Shown: positions 1 to 8,660, numbered from the stretch's first letter. The stretch is DNA of 64,000 nt from Leifsonia sp. Leaf264 (GCF_001422325.1 NZ_LMMR01000005.1:62001-126000), one strand, 5' to 3'. Translations and numbers: made by a program. Notes: generated by a model from the sequence alone, not told the origin.

Positions 1-1
1 A

Positions 2-616
2 TCATCCGGACTCGTCGTGGCGCTCCGACACATCAGAACCGACAGGTCAGTGATGATCGCCCTGGCGATGATCCTGCTGATCGGCTCGAGCACATTGAAC
101 TTCTCCGTCTACGTGCCCGCAATGGTCGTCGAGTTCGGCGGTCAGTCGAGCATCTATGGGCTGATCTCGTCAGTCATGGCTGCCGGCGCTGTCCTCGGTG
201 CCCTGCTGGCGGCTAGGACGGAACGGCCGGGCGTGGGCAGGATGGCGGTGGCCGCCGGCTTCGCTGCAGTCGCAGCCCTCGCTGCAGCCTCTTCCCCAAA
301 CCTGGTGTGGTTCACCGTTGCCTGCTTCGCGATCGCGTTCGCGAACATCACCATCACCGCCGCGGTGAACGGCCACCTCCAAACCTCCACTCCCGCTCAC
401 CTGCGCGGTCGGGTGATGGCGACCCTCATGGCGGTTCTTGCCGTCGGAGCTCTCGCCGGCGCGCCCGCGCTCGGCGCTGTCGTCAACGAGTTCGGCGCCC
501 AGACGTCACTGATAGCCGTCTCCGTAGCGTCCGCGATCGCTGCAGCCCTCTGGTTCGCGACCCGACGCCCGGCTCATCCACCGACACCGGCGACGGCTGT
601 ACCTGCAAGCAACTGA
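2..616 (+). CDS. MFS transporter, C-terminal part (partial)
   Basis: The reading frame is open at the left edge, so this is the 3' part of a longer gene. The visible ~204 residues contain about six hydrophobic helices. Near the fifth helix is the motif TPAHLRGRVMA, typical of the MFS_3 (enterobactin exporter/EntS-like) branch of the major facilitator superfamily, whose members are 12-helix proton-coupled exporters. The end is a short hydrophilic Ala/Pro-rich tail (RRPAHPPTPATA). The substrate cannot be told. A class B promoter motif begins five bases after its stop, so the next gene is probably transcribed separately. Confidence 0.8.
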   Translation, partial: SSGLVVALRHIRTDRSVMIALAMILLIGSSTLNFSVYVPAMVVEFGGQSSIYGLISSVMAAGAVLGALLAARTERPGVGRMAVAAGFAAVAALAAASSPNLVWFTVACFAIAFANITITAAVNGHLQTSTPAHLRGRVMATLMAVLAVGALAGAPALGAVVNEFGAQTSLIAVSVASAIAAALWFATRRPAHPPTPATAVPASN

Positions 617-620
617 ACTC

Positions 621-630
621 CGCCACATAT
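621..630 (+). promoter_or_regulatory. Class B promoter-like motif
   Basis: CGCCACATAT, a class B copy (core GCCACAT), 43 bases upstream of the GTG start of the RCC1 gene, which also has a Shine-Dalgarno sequence GAAGGAA. Confidence 0.55.
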
Positions 631-672
631 CTCCTCGGCGAGGTACGCCCTCCGACCCGAGAAGGAAACGCC

Positions 673-2451
673 GTGCGCCGCTACCCAAGTTCGCTCACCA
701 TGATGCGCTCGATTCGTGGAGCCATCGATCTCGGATCCATCATGGTCGGCGTGATCGTCATCGCCATCTTCGCCGGCATCATTTCCGTGTCCGTGTTTGC
801 TGTGATCCCCTGGAGCCAGGACGAAGCCGCCAAGCAGAACCTCATGTCTGTCGCGGACGCTGAAGCGGTGGCGCGGACTGGTTTCGCAGATGGGGCTCCC
901 GCCGCATATCTGAACAGTGCGGGCCTCGACGGGGCTGAGCTGCTGGACGCCGACCCGGACGCGAACTTGGTCGTCGGTACGGATGCCACAGGCTCCTGCT
1001 GGGTCGCACTGTCCCGGTCTGGCAGCGGGGACCCGTTCTTCGCGAGCAGCAAACACCCGAAGCCTGTCGGATACGACACCCAGAACGAATGCGTCGACGT
1101 GCCCGCCCTGTTCGCCACACTGCATGACCCGAACCCGCCCGTGCCGCTGGTCGCCAGCTACGCCGACGTCACCTTCGACCGCAGCGGTGGCGGGTCTGTC
1201 GCCCCTACCGTCACCGGCCCAGCCGGCGCCAAGACGTTCACCTCCACCGACCTGCCGGACGGCGTGAACCTCAACCCGACCACCGGCGAGATCACCGGAC
1301 CGCCGGCGTGGCGGTTCAACGCGAAGAAGGTCGCCGTAGGCGGCATGCACACCTGCGCCATCACCCTCACCGGAACGGTGAAGTGCTGGGGCTACAACCT
1401 GTTCGGTCAGCTTGGCAGCGGCATCACCAGCTACATGGAACCCCTTCCGGTCGACGTGGTGGGCCTCACCGACGTGAAGGACATCTACCTCGGAGGCATG
1501 ACTACGTGCGCCCTCACCTCGACCAACGGCCTGAAGTGCTGGGGGCTCAATTCCGACGGCGCCGTCGGCGACGGAACGCGGATCAACCGGGACCTTCCCA
1601 CCGATGTCATTGGGCTCACCAGCGGCGTGAAGACCGCCTCGTTCTCCGACAGCCACATCTGTGCAGTCACCACGGCTGGTGCCCTCTTCTGCTGGGGGAA
1701 CGGCGACTACGGGCAGATCGGAAACGACGACACCAGACGTAGCGTGACCCCTACCCCCGTGCACAACTTGGGCAGCGGCGTCAGCAGCGTGGCCGTCGGA
1801 GGAACTCAAAGCTGCGCCGTGACAGACGCCGGTGCCGCGCTCTGCTGGGGTGCCGGCAACTCGGGACAGCTCGGCGACGGCACCACCTGGGGCCGCCTCG
1901 AACCGAACCCGGTCCTCGGACTGTCCAGCGGCGTTGCTGAGATCCGCGCGGGCGCGAACTTCACTTGTGCCCGCATGGACACCGGAACCGTGAAGTGCTG
2001 GGGGAACAACGTCTACGGCGCTCTCGGCGACGGCACCACCGACAACAAGTACGCTCCAACAGACGTGCCCGGGCTCGCCAACGTGGCGTCCCTCGCAGGG
2101 ACCGGCGCCTCAATGTGCGCAGTGACCACAGGCAAAGACCTCTACTGCTGGGGCGGCAACGACATAGGGCAGGTTGGCACCGGAAGCGCAGATGCGTCCG
2201 TTCTGACACCCACCCTCATCAGCTCCAACGTCACCACGGCATCCATTGGCTCCCAGCACAACTGCGCCGCCATCGACACGGAGCTGGAATGCTGGGGCGC
2301 CGGCACCATCGGCCAGCTCGGCACCCAGCCCTACGCTGACCACCTCGCACCTGTCGACGTCTACCGTGCTGGGTTTGACCAGACAGCCACTGTCACCGTG
2401 AAGTCCGGCGGCCAGACCGTCCAGGCGACACTGCGGTTGAAGCTGTCATAG
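673..2451 (+). CDS. Pilin-like N-terminus fused to RCC1 beta-propeller (surface protein)
   Basis: 592 residues from GTG at 673, chosen because GAAGGAA sits 5 bases upstream and the pilin-like segment begins directly after. Residues ~12-52 are a basic leader followed by an uninterrupted hydrophobic helix (IDLGSIMVGVIVIAI) ending in FAVIPWSQDE. The same segment occurs in two other proteins here (27945, 38289). Residues ~165-215 resemble a He_PIG putative Ig domain (LPDGVNLNPTTGEITG). Residues ~220-560 hold seven RCC1 repeats, each with a Cys before and a CWG after (for example CAITLTGTVKCWG), suggesting a disulfide per blade and an extracytoplasmic location. RCC1 propellers are interaction scaffolds. 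The ligand is unknown. No prepilin peptidase gene is in the window. Confidence 0.8.
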   Translation: MRRYPSSLTMMRSIRGAIDLGSIMVGVIVIAIFAGIISVSVFAVIPWSQDEAAKQNLMSVADAEAVARTGFADGAPAAYLNSAGLDGAELLDADPDANLVVGTDATGSCWVALSRSGSGDPFFASSKHPKPVGYDTQNECVDVPALFATLHDPNPPVPLVASYADVTFDRSGGGSVAPTVTGPAGAKTFTSTDLPDGVNLNPTTGEITGPPAWRFNAKKVAVGGMHTCAITLTGTVKCWGYNLFGQLGSGITSYMEPLPVDVVGLTDVKDIYLGGMTTCALTSTNGLKCWGLNSDGAVGDGTRINRDLPTDVIGLTSGVKTASFSDSHICAVTTAGALFCWGNGDYGQIGNDDTRRSVTPTPVHNLGSGVSSVAVGGTQSCAVTDAGAALCWGAGNSGQLGDGTTWGRLEPNPVLGLSSGVAEIRAGANFTCARMDTGTVKCWGNNVYGALGDGTTDNKYAPTDVPGLANVASLAGTGASMCAVTTGKDLYCWGGNDIGQVGTGSADASVLTPTLISSNVTTASIGSQHNCAAIDTELECWGAGTIGQLGTQPYADHLAPVDVYRAGFDQTATVTVKSGGQTVQATLRLKLS

Positions 2452-2508
2452 AAGCGGCCGCCCGTAGGCGCCGGCTCCGCTGAGCTCCTCCGCCAGCGCA
2501 GTGAGAGG

Positions 2509-2537
2509 TTGACACTACCCCCGCCGGGGAGGATCGT
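2509..2537 (+). promoter_or_regulatory. Possible sigma-70-type promoter
   Basis: TTGACA at 2509-2514, a 17-base spacer, and GATCGT at 2532-2537 upstream of the SGNH hydrolase. This gene has no copy of the CACATG motif, which makes a housekeeping-type promoter more credible. The -10 match is weak. Confidence 0.35.
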
Positions 2538-2579
2538 GTTTGGCACCGCTCGTGACCCACTAGACGACGGAGTACCACC

Positions 2580-4292
2580 ATGAACGCGACCCCTCCCCGG
2601 ATCCCGAAACCAGACACCCACGTCGGACCCACCAAATCGAAAGCAGATTCCGGGTTCAGCGGCAAGAAGGATCCCGGGCTCCAGGAACTCACCCACTTCA
2701 GTGTTCAGATCAATGACCCCGTCCGGATCGCAACTCCGTTCGGGTACAACGACGAGACCCACAAGTACAAGAAGGAGTTCGTCAACCCGCGCGAGTTCCG
2801 CTTCGCTCTCAACGCACGGGATGGCCTGAACTCCTACCGCAGCAGGACCGTAGCCAAGTCGGCGTTCCTGCCAGCACTGAAAGCCAAGCCGGGGTTCCCG
2901 GGCAAGCCGGGCAGGATCGACGATCTGAAGGACGAACTGGCCCCACCGGACCCGATCGACCCAGGAAGCGGCGACGGACCCCCACTGTATCCGGATGAAC
3001 TCGCAGCGTTCGTGTGGACCGTCACCCAGAAGGGCGGGCCCTACCACGAGCGGAAGATCGTTCCCCGCAAGATGATGCCGATGGAGGTCAGCGGAGTCTC
3101 GGTTCCTGAGCCCGGCACCTATGTGATCACCCTGCGCGCGGTCACAAACGACAATCGCTTCTTCGAACGGTCCATGCAGGTGACTTTCCGGTCGCTGTTC
3201 TTCGCTTCCATCGGAGACTCCTCCGCGTCTGGTCAAGGGAACCCGCAGCAGGCCGGGTCGCCGGATTTCAACCTTCAGCAGGACAGGTTCTGCAGGAACG
3301 CGACCTTCACGATGGCCATCGAAAAGGCGAGCGTGAAGATGAGCAACCCTGTGGAGTGGATGGAGGCGAAGGCGTATCGGTCGATGGGTGGGGCACCTTC
3401 CGTCGCAGCGATCTCTCTGGACAACAGCAGCGCTACGACGAAGAGGGGGTCGGTCTTCGAGCTGGACGTCATCACCTACGTCACGGTTGCTCGCAGCGGC
3501 GCTGCGATCATCGAAGGGCTGCTGAACACCCAAACCCAACCACCCAACGACGACTTCATCGGAGTCGGGCAGATCGACGAACTGGAACGCACCGCCAAGG
3601 GTCGCCGGATCGATGTGCTGATGATCGACATCGGCGGCAACGACTGCGGGTTCTCCGATGTGTTCAAAGACCTGGTGAGCGGTGACAACGTCTTCACCGC
3701 GGGGTTGCCCGGTCTCGCTTCCGCTGCGCTGGACACCCTCGCCGGCACTGCGGGCATCGACCCTTCTTCCCGGCCCACGATCGGAGACGACCGAGTCGCG
3801 CGCAACGACGTGGAAGAAAGACTCATCGCCCTCCTCGCTCCCGGCGGGCAGGTGGAGGTGAACTTCAACAGCCTGAAGGCCCGGCTGGATACCCTCAATG
3901 ACGACCTCGGCGTCGAATCCATCTTCATCACTGGCTACCCGATCGGGATCTTCCAGTCGAAACGGGACGGCGACCTGGTGTTCGAGTCGTGCGGGGTGTT
4001 CTCAGGCCCCGACCTGGACCTGTCCGGCGCCGACATCGAGCTCGTCGTCAGCCAAGGCTTCTTCCTCAACGCGCTCATCCAACGGAAGGCCGAACAGTTT
4101 GGGTGGCATTACGTCGAACCGGTTAAAGCGTTCCAGGGCCACGGGTACTGCGCCGACGACAGCTGGTGGGTGAGCGCGGAGACGAGCTGCATGCAGCAAG
4201 GTGACTTCGAGGGGATGGTTCACCCGAACCACGAAGGCCACAAAGCCTGGGGCAAGGAGTTCGCGAAGTCGATCCGTGAGCACGCGCTGTGA
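2580..4292 (+). CDS. SGNH/GDSL-family hydrolase with long N-terminal domain
   Basis: 570 residues. The SGNH blocks are visible: block I GDSSASGQGNP with the presumed nucleophile Ser214, block III IGGNDCGF, and the catalytic Asp/His block near the C-terminus (MVHPNHEGH). The family comprises esterases and lipases acting on acyl esters, often of surface polymers. The first ~205 residues are a separate region containing a Gly/Pro-rich linker and an Ig-like strand pattern (PGTYVITLRAV). I see no signal peptide, so it is either cytoplasmic or exported by an unusual route. The ATG at 2580 is preceded by ACGGAG. The substrate is unknown. Confidence 0.8.
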   Translation: MNATPPRIPKPDTHVGPTKSKADSGFSGKKDPGLQELTHFSVQINDPVRIATPFGYNDETHKYKKEFVNPREFRFALNARDGLNSYRSRTVAKSAFLPALKAKPGFPGKPGRIDDLKDELAPPDPIDPGSGDGPPLYPDELAAFVWTVTQKGGPYHERKIVPRKMMPMEVSGVSVPEPGTYVITLRAVTNDNRFFERSMQVTFRSLFFASIGDSSASGQGNPQQAGSPDFNLQQDRFCRNATFTMAIEKASVKMSNPVEWMEAKAYRSMGGAPSVAAISLDNSSATTKRGSVFELDVITYVTVARSGAAIIEGLLNTQTQPPNDDFIGVGQIDELERTAKGRRIDVLMIDIGGNDCGFSDVFKDLVSGDNVFTAGLPGLASAALDTLAGTAGIDPSSRPTIGDDRVARNDVEERLIALLAPGGQVEVNFNSLKARLDTLNDDLGVESIFITGYPIGIFQSKRDGDLVFESCGVFSGPDLDLSGADIELVVSQGFFLNALIQRKAEQFGWHYVEPVKAFQGHGYCADDSWWVSAETSCMQQGDFEGMVHPNHEGHKAWGKEFAKSIREHAL

Positions 4293-4305
4293 GGTAGGCG
4301 GGCCG

Positions 4306-4313
4306 CCCACACA
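4306..4313 (+). promoter_or_regulatory. Degenerate class B promoter-like motif
   Basis: CCCACACA ending 10 bases before the ATG at 4324. It matches GCCACATG at five of eight positions but keeps the exact class B spacing to the start codon (CAC-N11-ATG) and the usual GCATGAGC context. Confidence 0.35.
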
Positions 4314-4323
4314 CCTACGGTGC

Positions 4324-5034
4324 ATGAGCACACAGACCCCTGGCCCGATCCAGTCGAACCCGAGCCTCCGCTTGGGCAAAGGCGACCCGTCGAAGGGTCA
4401 GTCGCCGGTGAACCGTCACCGCCGCGCGAACACGGACAGCGAAACTGTCCTCGAGCCTGCCGTGAAGCCGACCTTGCAGACGGCCGAGCCGATCAAGCAC
4501 ATCAACCTGTCCGCCGGGAACCGCCACGCCCGCGAGGTCGCCCGCCTCGTCGGCGAAGGTCACATGGACATCTCCCCCGAGTACCAGCGTCCCAGCGTGT
4601 GGACGCAGGAGCAGCGGATCAACCTGGTGAAGTCATGGGCGATCGGCCTGCCGGTCCCAGCGATCCTGGTGAACGACCGCGCCAACTGGAAGGGAATCTC
4701 CCCCGACGTGCCGTGGTACGCCGTCGTCGACGGGAAGCAGCGGCTGGAAACGGCCATCATGTGGTTCGACGGCGACCTCGCCGTCCCCGCCTCCTGGTGG
4801 CCGGAGGAATACATCGAGGAGACCGTCGACACGGACGACGGACCCTACGTCACCTACAAGGGGATGACCGGTACAGGACAGCGGCTCATGTCCACCCGCT
4901 CTCCCCTCCCCGTCATCGAATGCAACGTCGGGTCTGTCGAAGAGGAAGCAGCGCTCTTCATGCTGGTCAACACCGGCGGCACCGAACAGACCGCGGACTC
5001 GCTGGCGAACGCCGCGTCGGTTGCCACGAGGTAG
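4324..5034 (+). CDS. DUF262 (GmrSD N-terminal/ParB-like fold) protein
   Basis: 236 residues from ATG 4324, likely leaderless. Diagnostic DUF262 motifs are present: ISPEYQRPSVW around residue 85 and VDGKQRLETA around residue 138, where the family usually has (I/V)DGQQR. DUF262 proteins share a ParB/sulfiredoxin-type fold that hydrolyses nucleotides, and occur in modification-dependent restriction enzymes and phage-defence proteins. No HNH nuclease (DUF1524) domain follows, so this is a stand-alone DUF262 module rather than a full GmrSD. It lies on its own, followed by a bidirectional terminator. A nucleotide-binding or defence role is inference. Confidence 0.75.
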   Translation: MSTQTPGPIQSNPSLRLGKGDPSKGQSPVNRHRRANTDSETVLEPAVKPTLQTAEPIKHINLSAGNRHAREVARLVGEGHMDISPEYQRPSVWTQEQRINLVKSWAIGLPVPAILVNDRANWKGISPDVPWYAVVDGKQRLETAIMWFDGDLAVPASWWPEEYIEETVDTDDGPYVTYKGMTGTGQRLMSTRSPLPVIECNVGSVEEEAALFMLVNTGGTEQTADSLANAASVATR

Positions 5035-5050
5035 CTCGTCTCCGTAAGCG

Positions 5051-5090
5051 AAAAGGGCACGACCACCCGGATGGATGGCCGTGCCCTTTC
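5051..5090. terminator. Bidirectional intrinsic terminator
   Basis: Perfect 10-bp stem AAAGGGCACG (5052-5061) / CGTGCCCTTT (5080-5089) between two convergent genes, with A- and T-rich flanks on both strands. Confidence 0.85.
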
Positions 5091-5100
5091 AGGTCGGTGG

Positions 5101-6765
5101 CTAGTTCTGCGCCACGCGTCGGCGGATCAAGAGGTACGCGCCGGCGATCACGGCGAGCGTCGCGACAGCCGATCCAGTGAGGATGGAGCTGTCCACTCCT
5201 GTCTCCGCGAGCTCGGTGCTGGTGATCCCAGTGCCCGCAGGAGAGGACGTGTCAGCCGGATCGTCGCCAGACCCGGCGAGGTCGCTGGGGTCTGCGGGAT
5301 CGGACGGATCTGACGGGTCAGCGGGGTCAGACGGGTCCGACGGGTCAGACGGGTCAGACGGGTCCGAAGGGTCCGAAGGGTCTGCGGGGTCTGACGGGTC
5401 GGCCGGGTCGCTGGGGTCATCCGGGTCGCTGGGATCAGCGGGGTCACTAGGGTCCGCGGGGTCTTCCGGGTCTGCAGGATCGGGATCTCCGGCGAGGAGG
5501 GCCGGGTCGCAGGTCGCGCCGATCATCGTCACGCCTCCGTTGTTCGTCCAGATCGCGGCTGCGGTGTCGTCGTGGCAGTCGGCGTTCCCGTCCCCGGGCG
5601 TGGTCCCTGAGGCGAGGTTCCCCGTCAGGGTGATGTCGGTGCCGCCTTGCAGCCAGATGCCGTTCGCGGTGGAGCCGGTGATGACGTTGTTCGCGATGGT
5701 GAGGCCGTCCACGACGGATGTGTCCAGCACTCGGATGCCGTTCCGCCGGCCGTCGATGGTGTTGTCGGAGATGGTGATGCCTGATGAGGTTGATCCTGCG
5801 TCGGCGTCGTTCAGCTTGATGGCGTCCCAGCCACCTCCGGTGATGGTGTTTCCGGTGAGTGCCGTTCCGTGGTTGTTGCCCCACAGGAGGATGGAGGTGT
5901 TCTCGCTGTACGCGGATCGGGTGATGGTGTTGCCGGACACCGTGGCGGTGTCGGTGCCGTTCAGCACGGCGAACGTTCCGCTGTCGGTGTCGACGTTGTC
6001 GGAGATTTCGGCTCCGCGGACTGTTCCGGGGAGGCCGATCAGGTTCACGCCGACTCCGACGCTGCGGAATGTGTTCTCGGTGACGACGAGGCCGTCGACC
6101 GGTGTGCCGGCGTTTGTCACGGAGACTGCGCCGACGCCGCCTCCGGTGCCACTGCCGATGAAGCTGTTGTGGGTGACGTGGGTTCCGTCGGCGTTGGTGT
6201 TGAGGCCGTAGTACCCGTTGATCTTGACGATGTTGTTCACGAGGTTGATCGGAGCGCCGTTGTTGAACGCTGCGATGGCTGTGTTGTCGCCGTCTGCGGT
6301 GGTGCGGATGGTGAAGCCGTCGATGGTGCCGCCACCAGTGCCCGTGAACGTGAGGGCGTTGGTCGATCCTTCGATGACCGACTCCTCGGTCGTCTCGTCG
6401 GTTGTCCGGTCCCGTCCGTCGACGCCGTGCTGCGCTCCGAGGAGGGTGACGTTGGTGCTGAACGTCGCCGGTGTGTAGACGCCGGGGCAGACGTGGATGA
6501 CGGTCCCGTCGGTGGCGACGGCTGCGGCGTCCTGGAGGGTGGTGAACGATGCGGCCGCGGCTGCGCAGGCGGTGTCGCCTGCTTCGTAGACGACGACGTC
6601 AGCGGCTGGTGGGGTGGGTACGGCTGCGAACGCGGGGGTTGCGGTGAGGGCGGCGGAGAAGGCTACGCCGACCCCGATGAGACCCATGCGTAGGTATGTG
6701 GTTTTGGGCATGAGCTTGAGGATAGGGACCACAGCAGACATTCGGGAAGCATTCAGGCGCCTCAC
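5101..6765 (-). CDS. Sortase-anchored right-handed beta-helix surface protein
   Basis: 554 residues from GTG 6765; in-frame ATG at 6741 and 6711 are alternatives, and the last gives a compact signal peptide ending TPAFA. Residues ~60-420 show the degenerate ~22-residue periodicity of a right-handed parallel beta-helix (repeated NTI, ISDNTIDG, LTGNTITG), as in pectate lyase-like and NosD-type proteins. A ~75-residue Asp-Pro-Ser stalk follows. The C-terminus is a cell-wall sorting signal: LAETG, a hydrophobic helix, then RRR. LAxTG is the form recognised by class E sortases of high-GC Gram-positives. It should be covalently attached to the cell wall and may bind or cut polysaccharide; no catalytic residues could be assigned. 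No sortase gene is in the window. Confidence 0.85.
   Translation of the reverse strand: MRRLNASRMSAVVPILKLMPKTTYLRMGLIGVGVAFSAALTATPAFAAVPTPPAADVVVYEAGDTACAAAAASFTTLQDAAAVATDGTVIHVCPGVYTPATFSTNVTLLGAQHGVDGRDRTTDETTEESVIEGSTNALTFTGTGGGTIDGFTIRTTADGDNTAIAAFNNGAPINLVNNIVKINGYYGLNTNADGTHVTHNSFIGSGTGGGVGAVSVTNAGTPVDGLVVTENTFRSVGVGVNLIGLPGTVRGAEISDNVDTDSGTFAVLNGTDTATVSGNTITRSAYSENTSILLWGNNHGTALTGNTITGGGWDAIKLNDADAGSTSSGITISDNTIDGRRNGIRVLDTSVVDGLTIANNVITGSTANGIWLQGGTDITLTGNLASGTTPGDGNADCHDDTAAAIWTNNGGVTMIGATCDPALLAGDPDPADPEDPADPSDPADPSDPDDPSDPADPSDPADPSDPSDPSDPSDPSDPSDPADPSDPSDPADPSDLAGSGDDPADTSSPAGTGITSTELAETGVDSSILTGSAVATLAVIAGAYLLIRRRVAQN
5278..5490 (-). repeat. 9-bp tandem repeat coding for Asp-Pro-Ser/Ala stalk
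   Basis: About two dozen degenerate 9-base units (plus-strand form GACGGGTCN and variants) encode (D-P-S/A/D/E)n in the beta-helix protein. The low-complexity array is likely length-variable by slippage and acts as a rigid, acidic wall-spanning stalk. Confidence 0.85.
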
Positions 6766-6831
6766 ACCCTAGGACTGGGGTAGCGGCAATTCGCGTTCGC
6801 CGCATGTCCCCTTGCGAGGGACATAGAGGAA

Positions 6832-6857
6832 GAGCCCCGCTGGTGTCAGCGGGGCTC
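6832..6857 (-). terminator. Intrinsic terminator of the DUF2637 operon
   Basis: Perfect 11-bp stem GAGCCCCGCTG (6832-6842) / CAGCGGGGCTC (6847-6857) with a 4-base loop, just past the end of the minus-strand gene that stops at 6870. On the minus strand it is followed by a T-rich stretch. Confidence 0.8.
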
Positions 6858-6869
6858 CTCTTCGGTCGG

Positions 6870-7571
6870 TCAGAACCGGTCGGCGTCCGACACAGGGTCC
6901 TGATCCTCCGGTGCCGCGTCGGCACCATCCGACTCAGCTCGCTCCGGCTCCGTCGCGATCTTCGCAGCGGGGAGGATGCCGAGGTTCCGCTTCATCTGCG
7001 TGTGCGGGTGCTCCCGCGGGGTGCCGTCCGGCGCCGCCTCCAGCTCCGGGGCCTTCTTCAGTTCGAAGTCGGAGACGCCCATCTGGAAGAACGCCAGCTG
7101 GTTCCCCATGCGGGTCTCAGCGAGCATCCGCTCCATCAGCTGGTTCTGAAGCAGCAGGGCCGCCAAGTGCGCAGCCTGAACCTCTGTCTGCCGGTCGATC
7201 GCTTCCACATGGGCGAGGGTGGCACGGACGAGTGCTGCGGCCCGCTTCGCCTCGCTCTGGTTGAACTGGGCACCATCAGCGAGAAGCTGCAGGGCACGGT
7301 CCTTCTGCGACCCGTCGGAAGCGAAGGCGTCCTCAGTGTGGACCGCGATCGAAGCCGACACCGTTGCAGGTGACTCCTGCTCCAGGATCTGCGGCATCGG
7401 CGCCGGCGCGGCCGGGCTGGTCACCGCTACAGGGACAGACGGAACCTCCGGCTCAGGTGCGAATGGAGGCGCCTGGTTGGCGAACTCCTCGATGCGGTCC
7501 AGGCTGGCGTCCACGGACACAGTCCCAGGCGCGGTGAAGCCCTCGTCGTCGTACTCATCGAATGCGCTCAT
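6870..7571 (-). CDS. Hypothetical protein, second gene of DUF2637 operon
   Basis: 233 residues. No family recognised. The first ~85 residues are acidic and Pro/Ala-rich and probably disordered. Residues ~85-165 are predicted mostly helical, rich in Ala, Leu and Gln, and could form a coiled coil. The C-terminal third is again charged and low-complexity. Its start overlaps the stop of the upstream membrane protein gene by four bases (ATGA), so the two are translationally coupled and probably work together, with this one as a cytoplasmic partner. It ends at a strong terminator. Confidence 0.7.
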   Translation of the reverse strand: MSAFDEYDDEGFTAPGTVSVDASLDRIEEFANQAPPFAPEPEVPSVPVAVTSPAAPAPMPQILEQESPATVSASIAVHTEDAFASDGSQKDRALQLLADGAQFNQSEAKRAAALVRATLAHVEAIDRQTEVQAAHLAALLLQNQLMERMLAETRMGNQLAFFQMGVSDFELKKAPELEAAPDGTPREHPHTQMKRNLGILPAAKIATEPERAESDGADAAPEDQDPVSDADRF

Positions 7572-8230
7572 CGGTTGCGCTCCTTGTCACGCTTGGCTCG
7601 GTCCTTGGCTCTCTTCTTCAGCTGCGCGTCCTCCTCGTCGGGGTCGACGAAGGCGAGGTAGATGAGGATCTCAGTCATGCCCAGGGAGAAGATCGGGATG
7701 AGGGAGGAGATCAGCACGCCGATCCAGGACTGGAAGGTGCTGAGGTCGCCCTCCCAGTAGTCGATGGTGTGCGAAGCGTTGGCGACCACGGACAGGACGG
7801 TGGAGAGGAAGAGGAAGAACCGTGCAAGCCACACAGCTCGCTTCGATGCGGTTCCTCGGTTCTTGAACTGAGCGAGAGCCGCGGTGCAGCCGATGATGGT
7901 CATGTCGATGAAGATGGCAGGCAGCCACTTGATGGCCTCATCCGGGCCCATCCAGGCGCTCATCTTCACGATGGTGTTGAACGAATACACCATGGACGAT
8001 CCGAGGATCAGCAGGAACACCGCGACGGTGGTCAGCACGATCCACATCTGGTTCAGGTCGAGCAGCTTGAACCGGCTGGTGAGCCGGGACTGCTTCTTCG
8101 GCTTCTCGTCGACGATCTGCGCGAACACGTCGGGATCGAGCTCCACGATGGAGGTTCCGGCGATGGTGTCGGGAACGGTTCCCACGAGGGTTGGTGGCGC
8201 TCCGGTCGGCCGCATCAATGTGTCTGTCAT
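7568..8230 (-). CDS. DUF2637 (SpdB-like) membrane protein
   Basis: 220 residues. After a ~60-residue cytoplasmic N-terminus there are four hydrophobic helices. The pattern (WLPAIFIDMTIIGCTAAL, then LSVVANASHT) matches the DUF2637 family, found on actinobacterial plasmids, integrative elements and phages and related to SpdB-type plasmid spread proteins. The C-terminus is strongly charged (KKRAKDRAKRDKER). The ATG at 8230 follows AGGAGA at 6-base spacing. A minus-strand class A motif lies 40 bases upstream. The presence of this family supports a mobile or plasmid origin of the region. A role in transfer is inference. Confidence 0.7.
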   Translation of the reverse strand: MTDTLMRPTGAPPTLVGTVPDTIAGTSIVELDPDVFAQIVDEKPKKQSRLTSRFKLLDLNQMWIVLTTVAVFLLILGSSMVYSFNTIVKMSAWMGPDEAIKWLPAIFIDMTIIGCTAALAQFKNRGTASKRAVWLARFFLFLSTVLSVVANASHTIDYWEGDLSTFQSWIGVLISSLIPIFSLGMTEILIYLAFVDPDEEDAQLKKRAKDRAKRDKERNR

Positions 8231-8268
8231 GTATATCTCCTAGCTCTGTGCCATTCGGACATGACCTT

Positions 8269-8277
8269 CATGTGCGG
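8269..8277 (-). promoter_or_regulatory. Class A promoter-like motif (minus strand)
   Basis: CCGCACATG on the minus strand, followed by AAGGT, upstream of the DUF2637 operon. It is the only clear minus-strand copy and sits before the minus-strand operon, showing that the motif is oriented with transcription. Confidence 0.65.
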
Positions 8278-8300
8278 TTTCTGCCGGAACTGCCGGATGA

Positions 8301-8330
8301 CAGCCGGCCGATGCGCTCGCGCATAGAACC
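8301..8330 (+). promoter_or_regulatory. Class A variant promoter, duplicated upstream of fliM
   Basis: CAGCCGGCC, 5 unmatched bases, then GCTCGCGCATAGAACC. The same two blocks with the same 5-base gap recur at 56741-56770. Here CAT is 9 bases before the ATG at 8334, the class A leaderless spacing. Confidence 0.65.
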
Positions 8331-8333
8331 CGT

Positions 8334-8660
8334 ATGACCGATAACTACACGCCCGCGGTGGCCACCGCCGGCGACACCGATTTCAACTGGCGAGGAGCGA
8401 TCGACCCTGACCTTCAGGAGGCGATCGCCCTGCTCGGCGACGACGAAAACAGGCTCCGTCTCGCCAGCCACCCGGGGCTCGTGCACCGCGCAGCCCGCCA
8501 GCTCCTGCTGGTCGGCGACGCTGCCATCGACGCCGCCGTCGCAGCGAACCCGAACGTGCCGGCCGCATGGCTGCCCACGCCGAAGAAGGAGACGCTGCTG
8601 ACGCGGCTGTTCCCGCAGAAGCCTTCCAAGCCTCGCGGCAAGGGGGTGCGTCGTGGCTGA
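8334..8660 (+). CDS. Hypothetical protein with leucine-rich-repeat-variant-like segment
   Basis: 108 residues, leaderless start at ATG 8334. Residues ~35-80 (LASHPGLVHRAARQLL and VAANPNVPAAWL) resemble the LRV leucine-rich repeat variant, in which helical repeats carry an A-x-N-P-N-(V/T)-P signature. The C-terminus is basic (KPSKPRGKGVRRG). It is the first gene of a six-gene operon whose starts and stops overlap, and its stop overlaps the next GTG by 8 bases. Function unknown; the family resemblance is moderate. Confidence 0.65.
   Translation: MTDNYTPAVATAGDTDFNWRGAIDPDLQEAIALLGDDENRLRLASHPGLVHRAARQLLLVGDAAIDAAVAANPNVPAAWLPTPKKETLLTRLFPQKPSKPRGKGVRRG

Noticed and set aside
574-1809. Minus-strand frame of 411 codons opposite the RCC1 gene
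   Set aside because: Antisense of the propeller repeats; no start signal or homology.
5278-5490. Direct repeats resembling a CRISPR array
   Set aside because: Units are 9 bases with no spacers and are in frame with a protein-coding stalk.
6800-6824. CGCATGTCCCC with an inverted TGTCCC/GGGACA, resembling a class motif
   Set aside because: No plus-strand gene follows within a sensible distance and the surroundings are a terminator for the minus-strand operon; it could still be an operator for the beta-helix gene.
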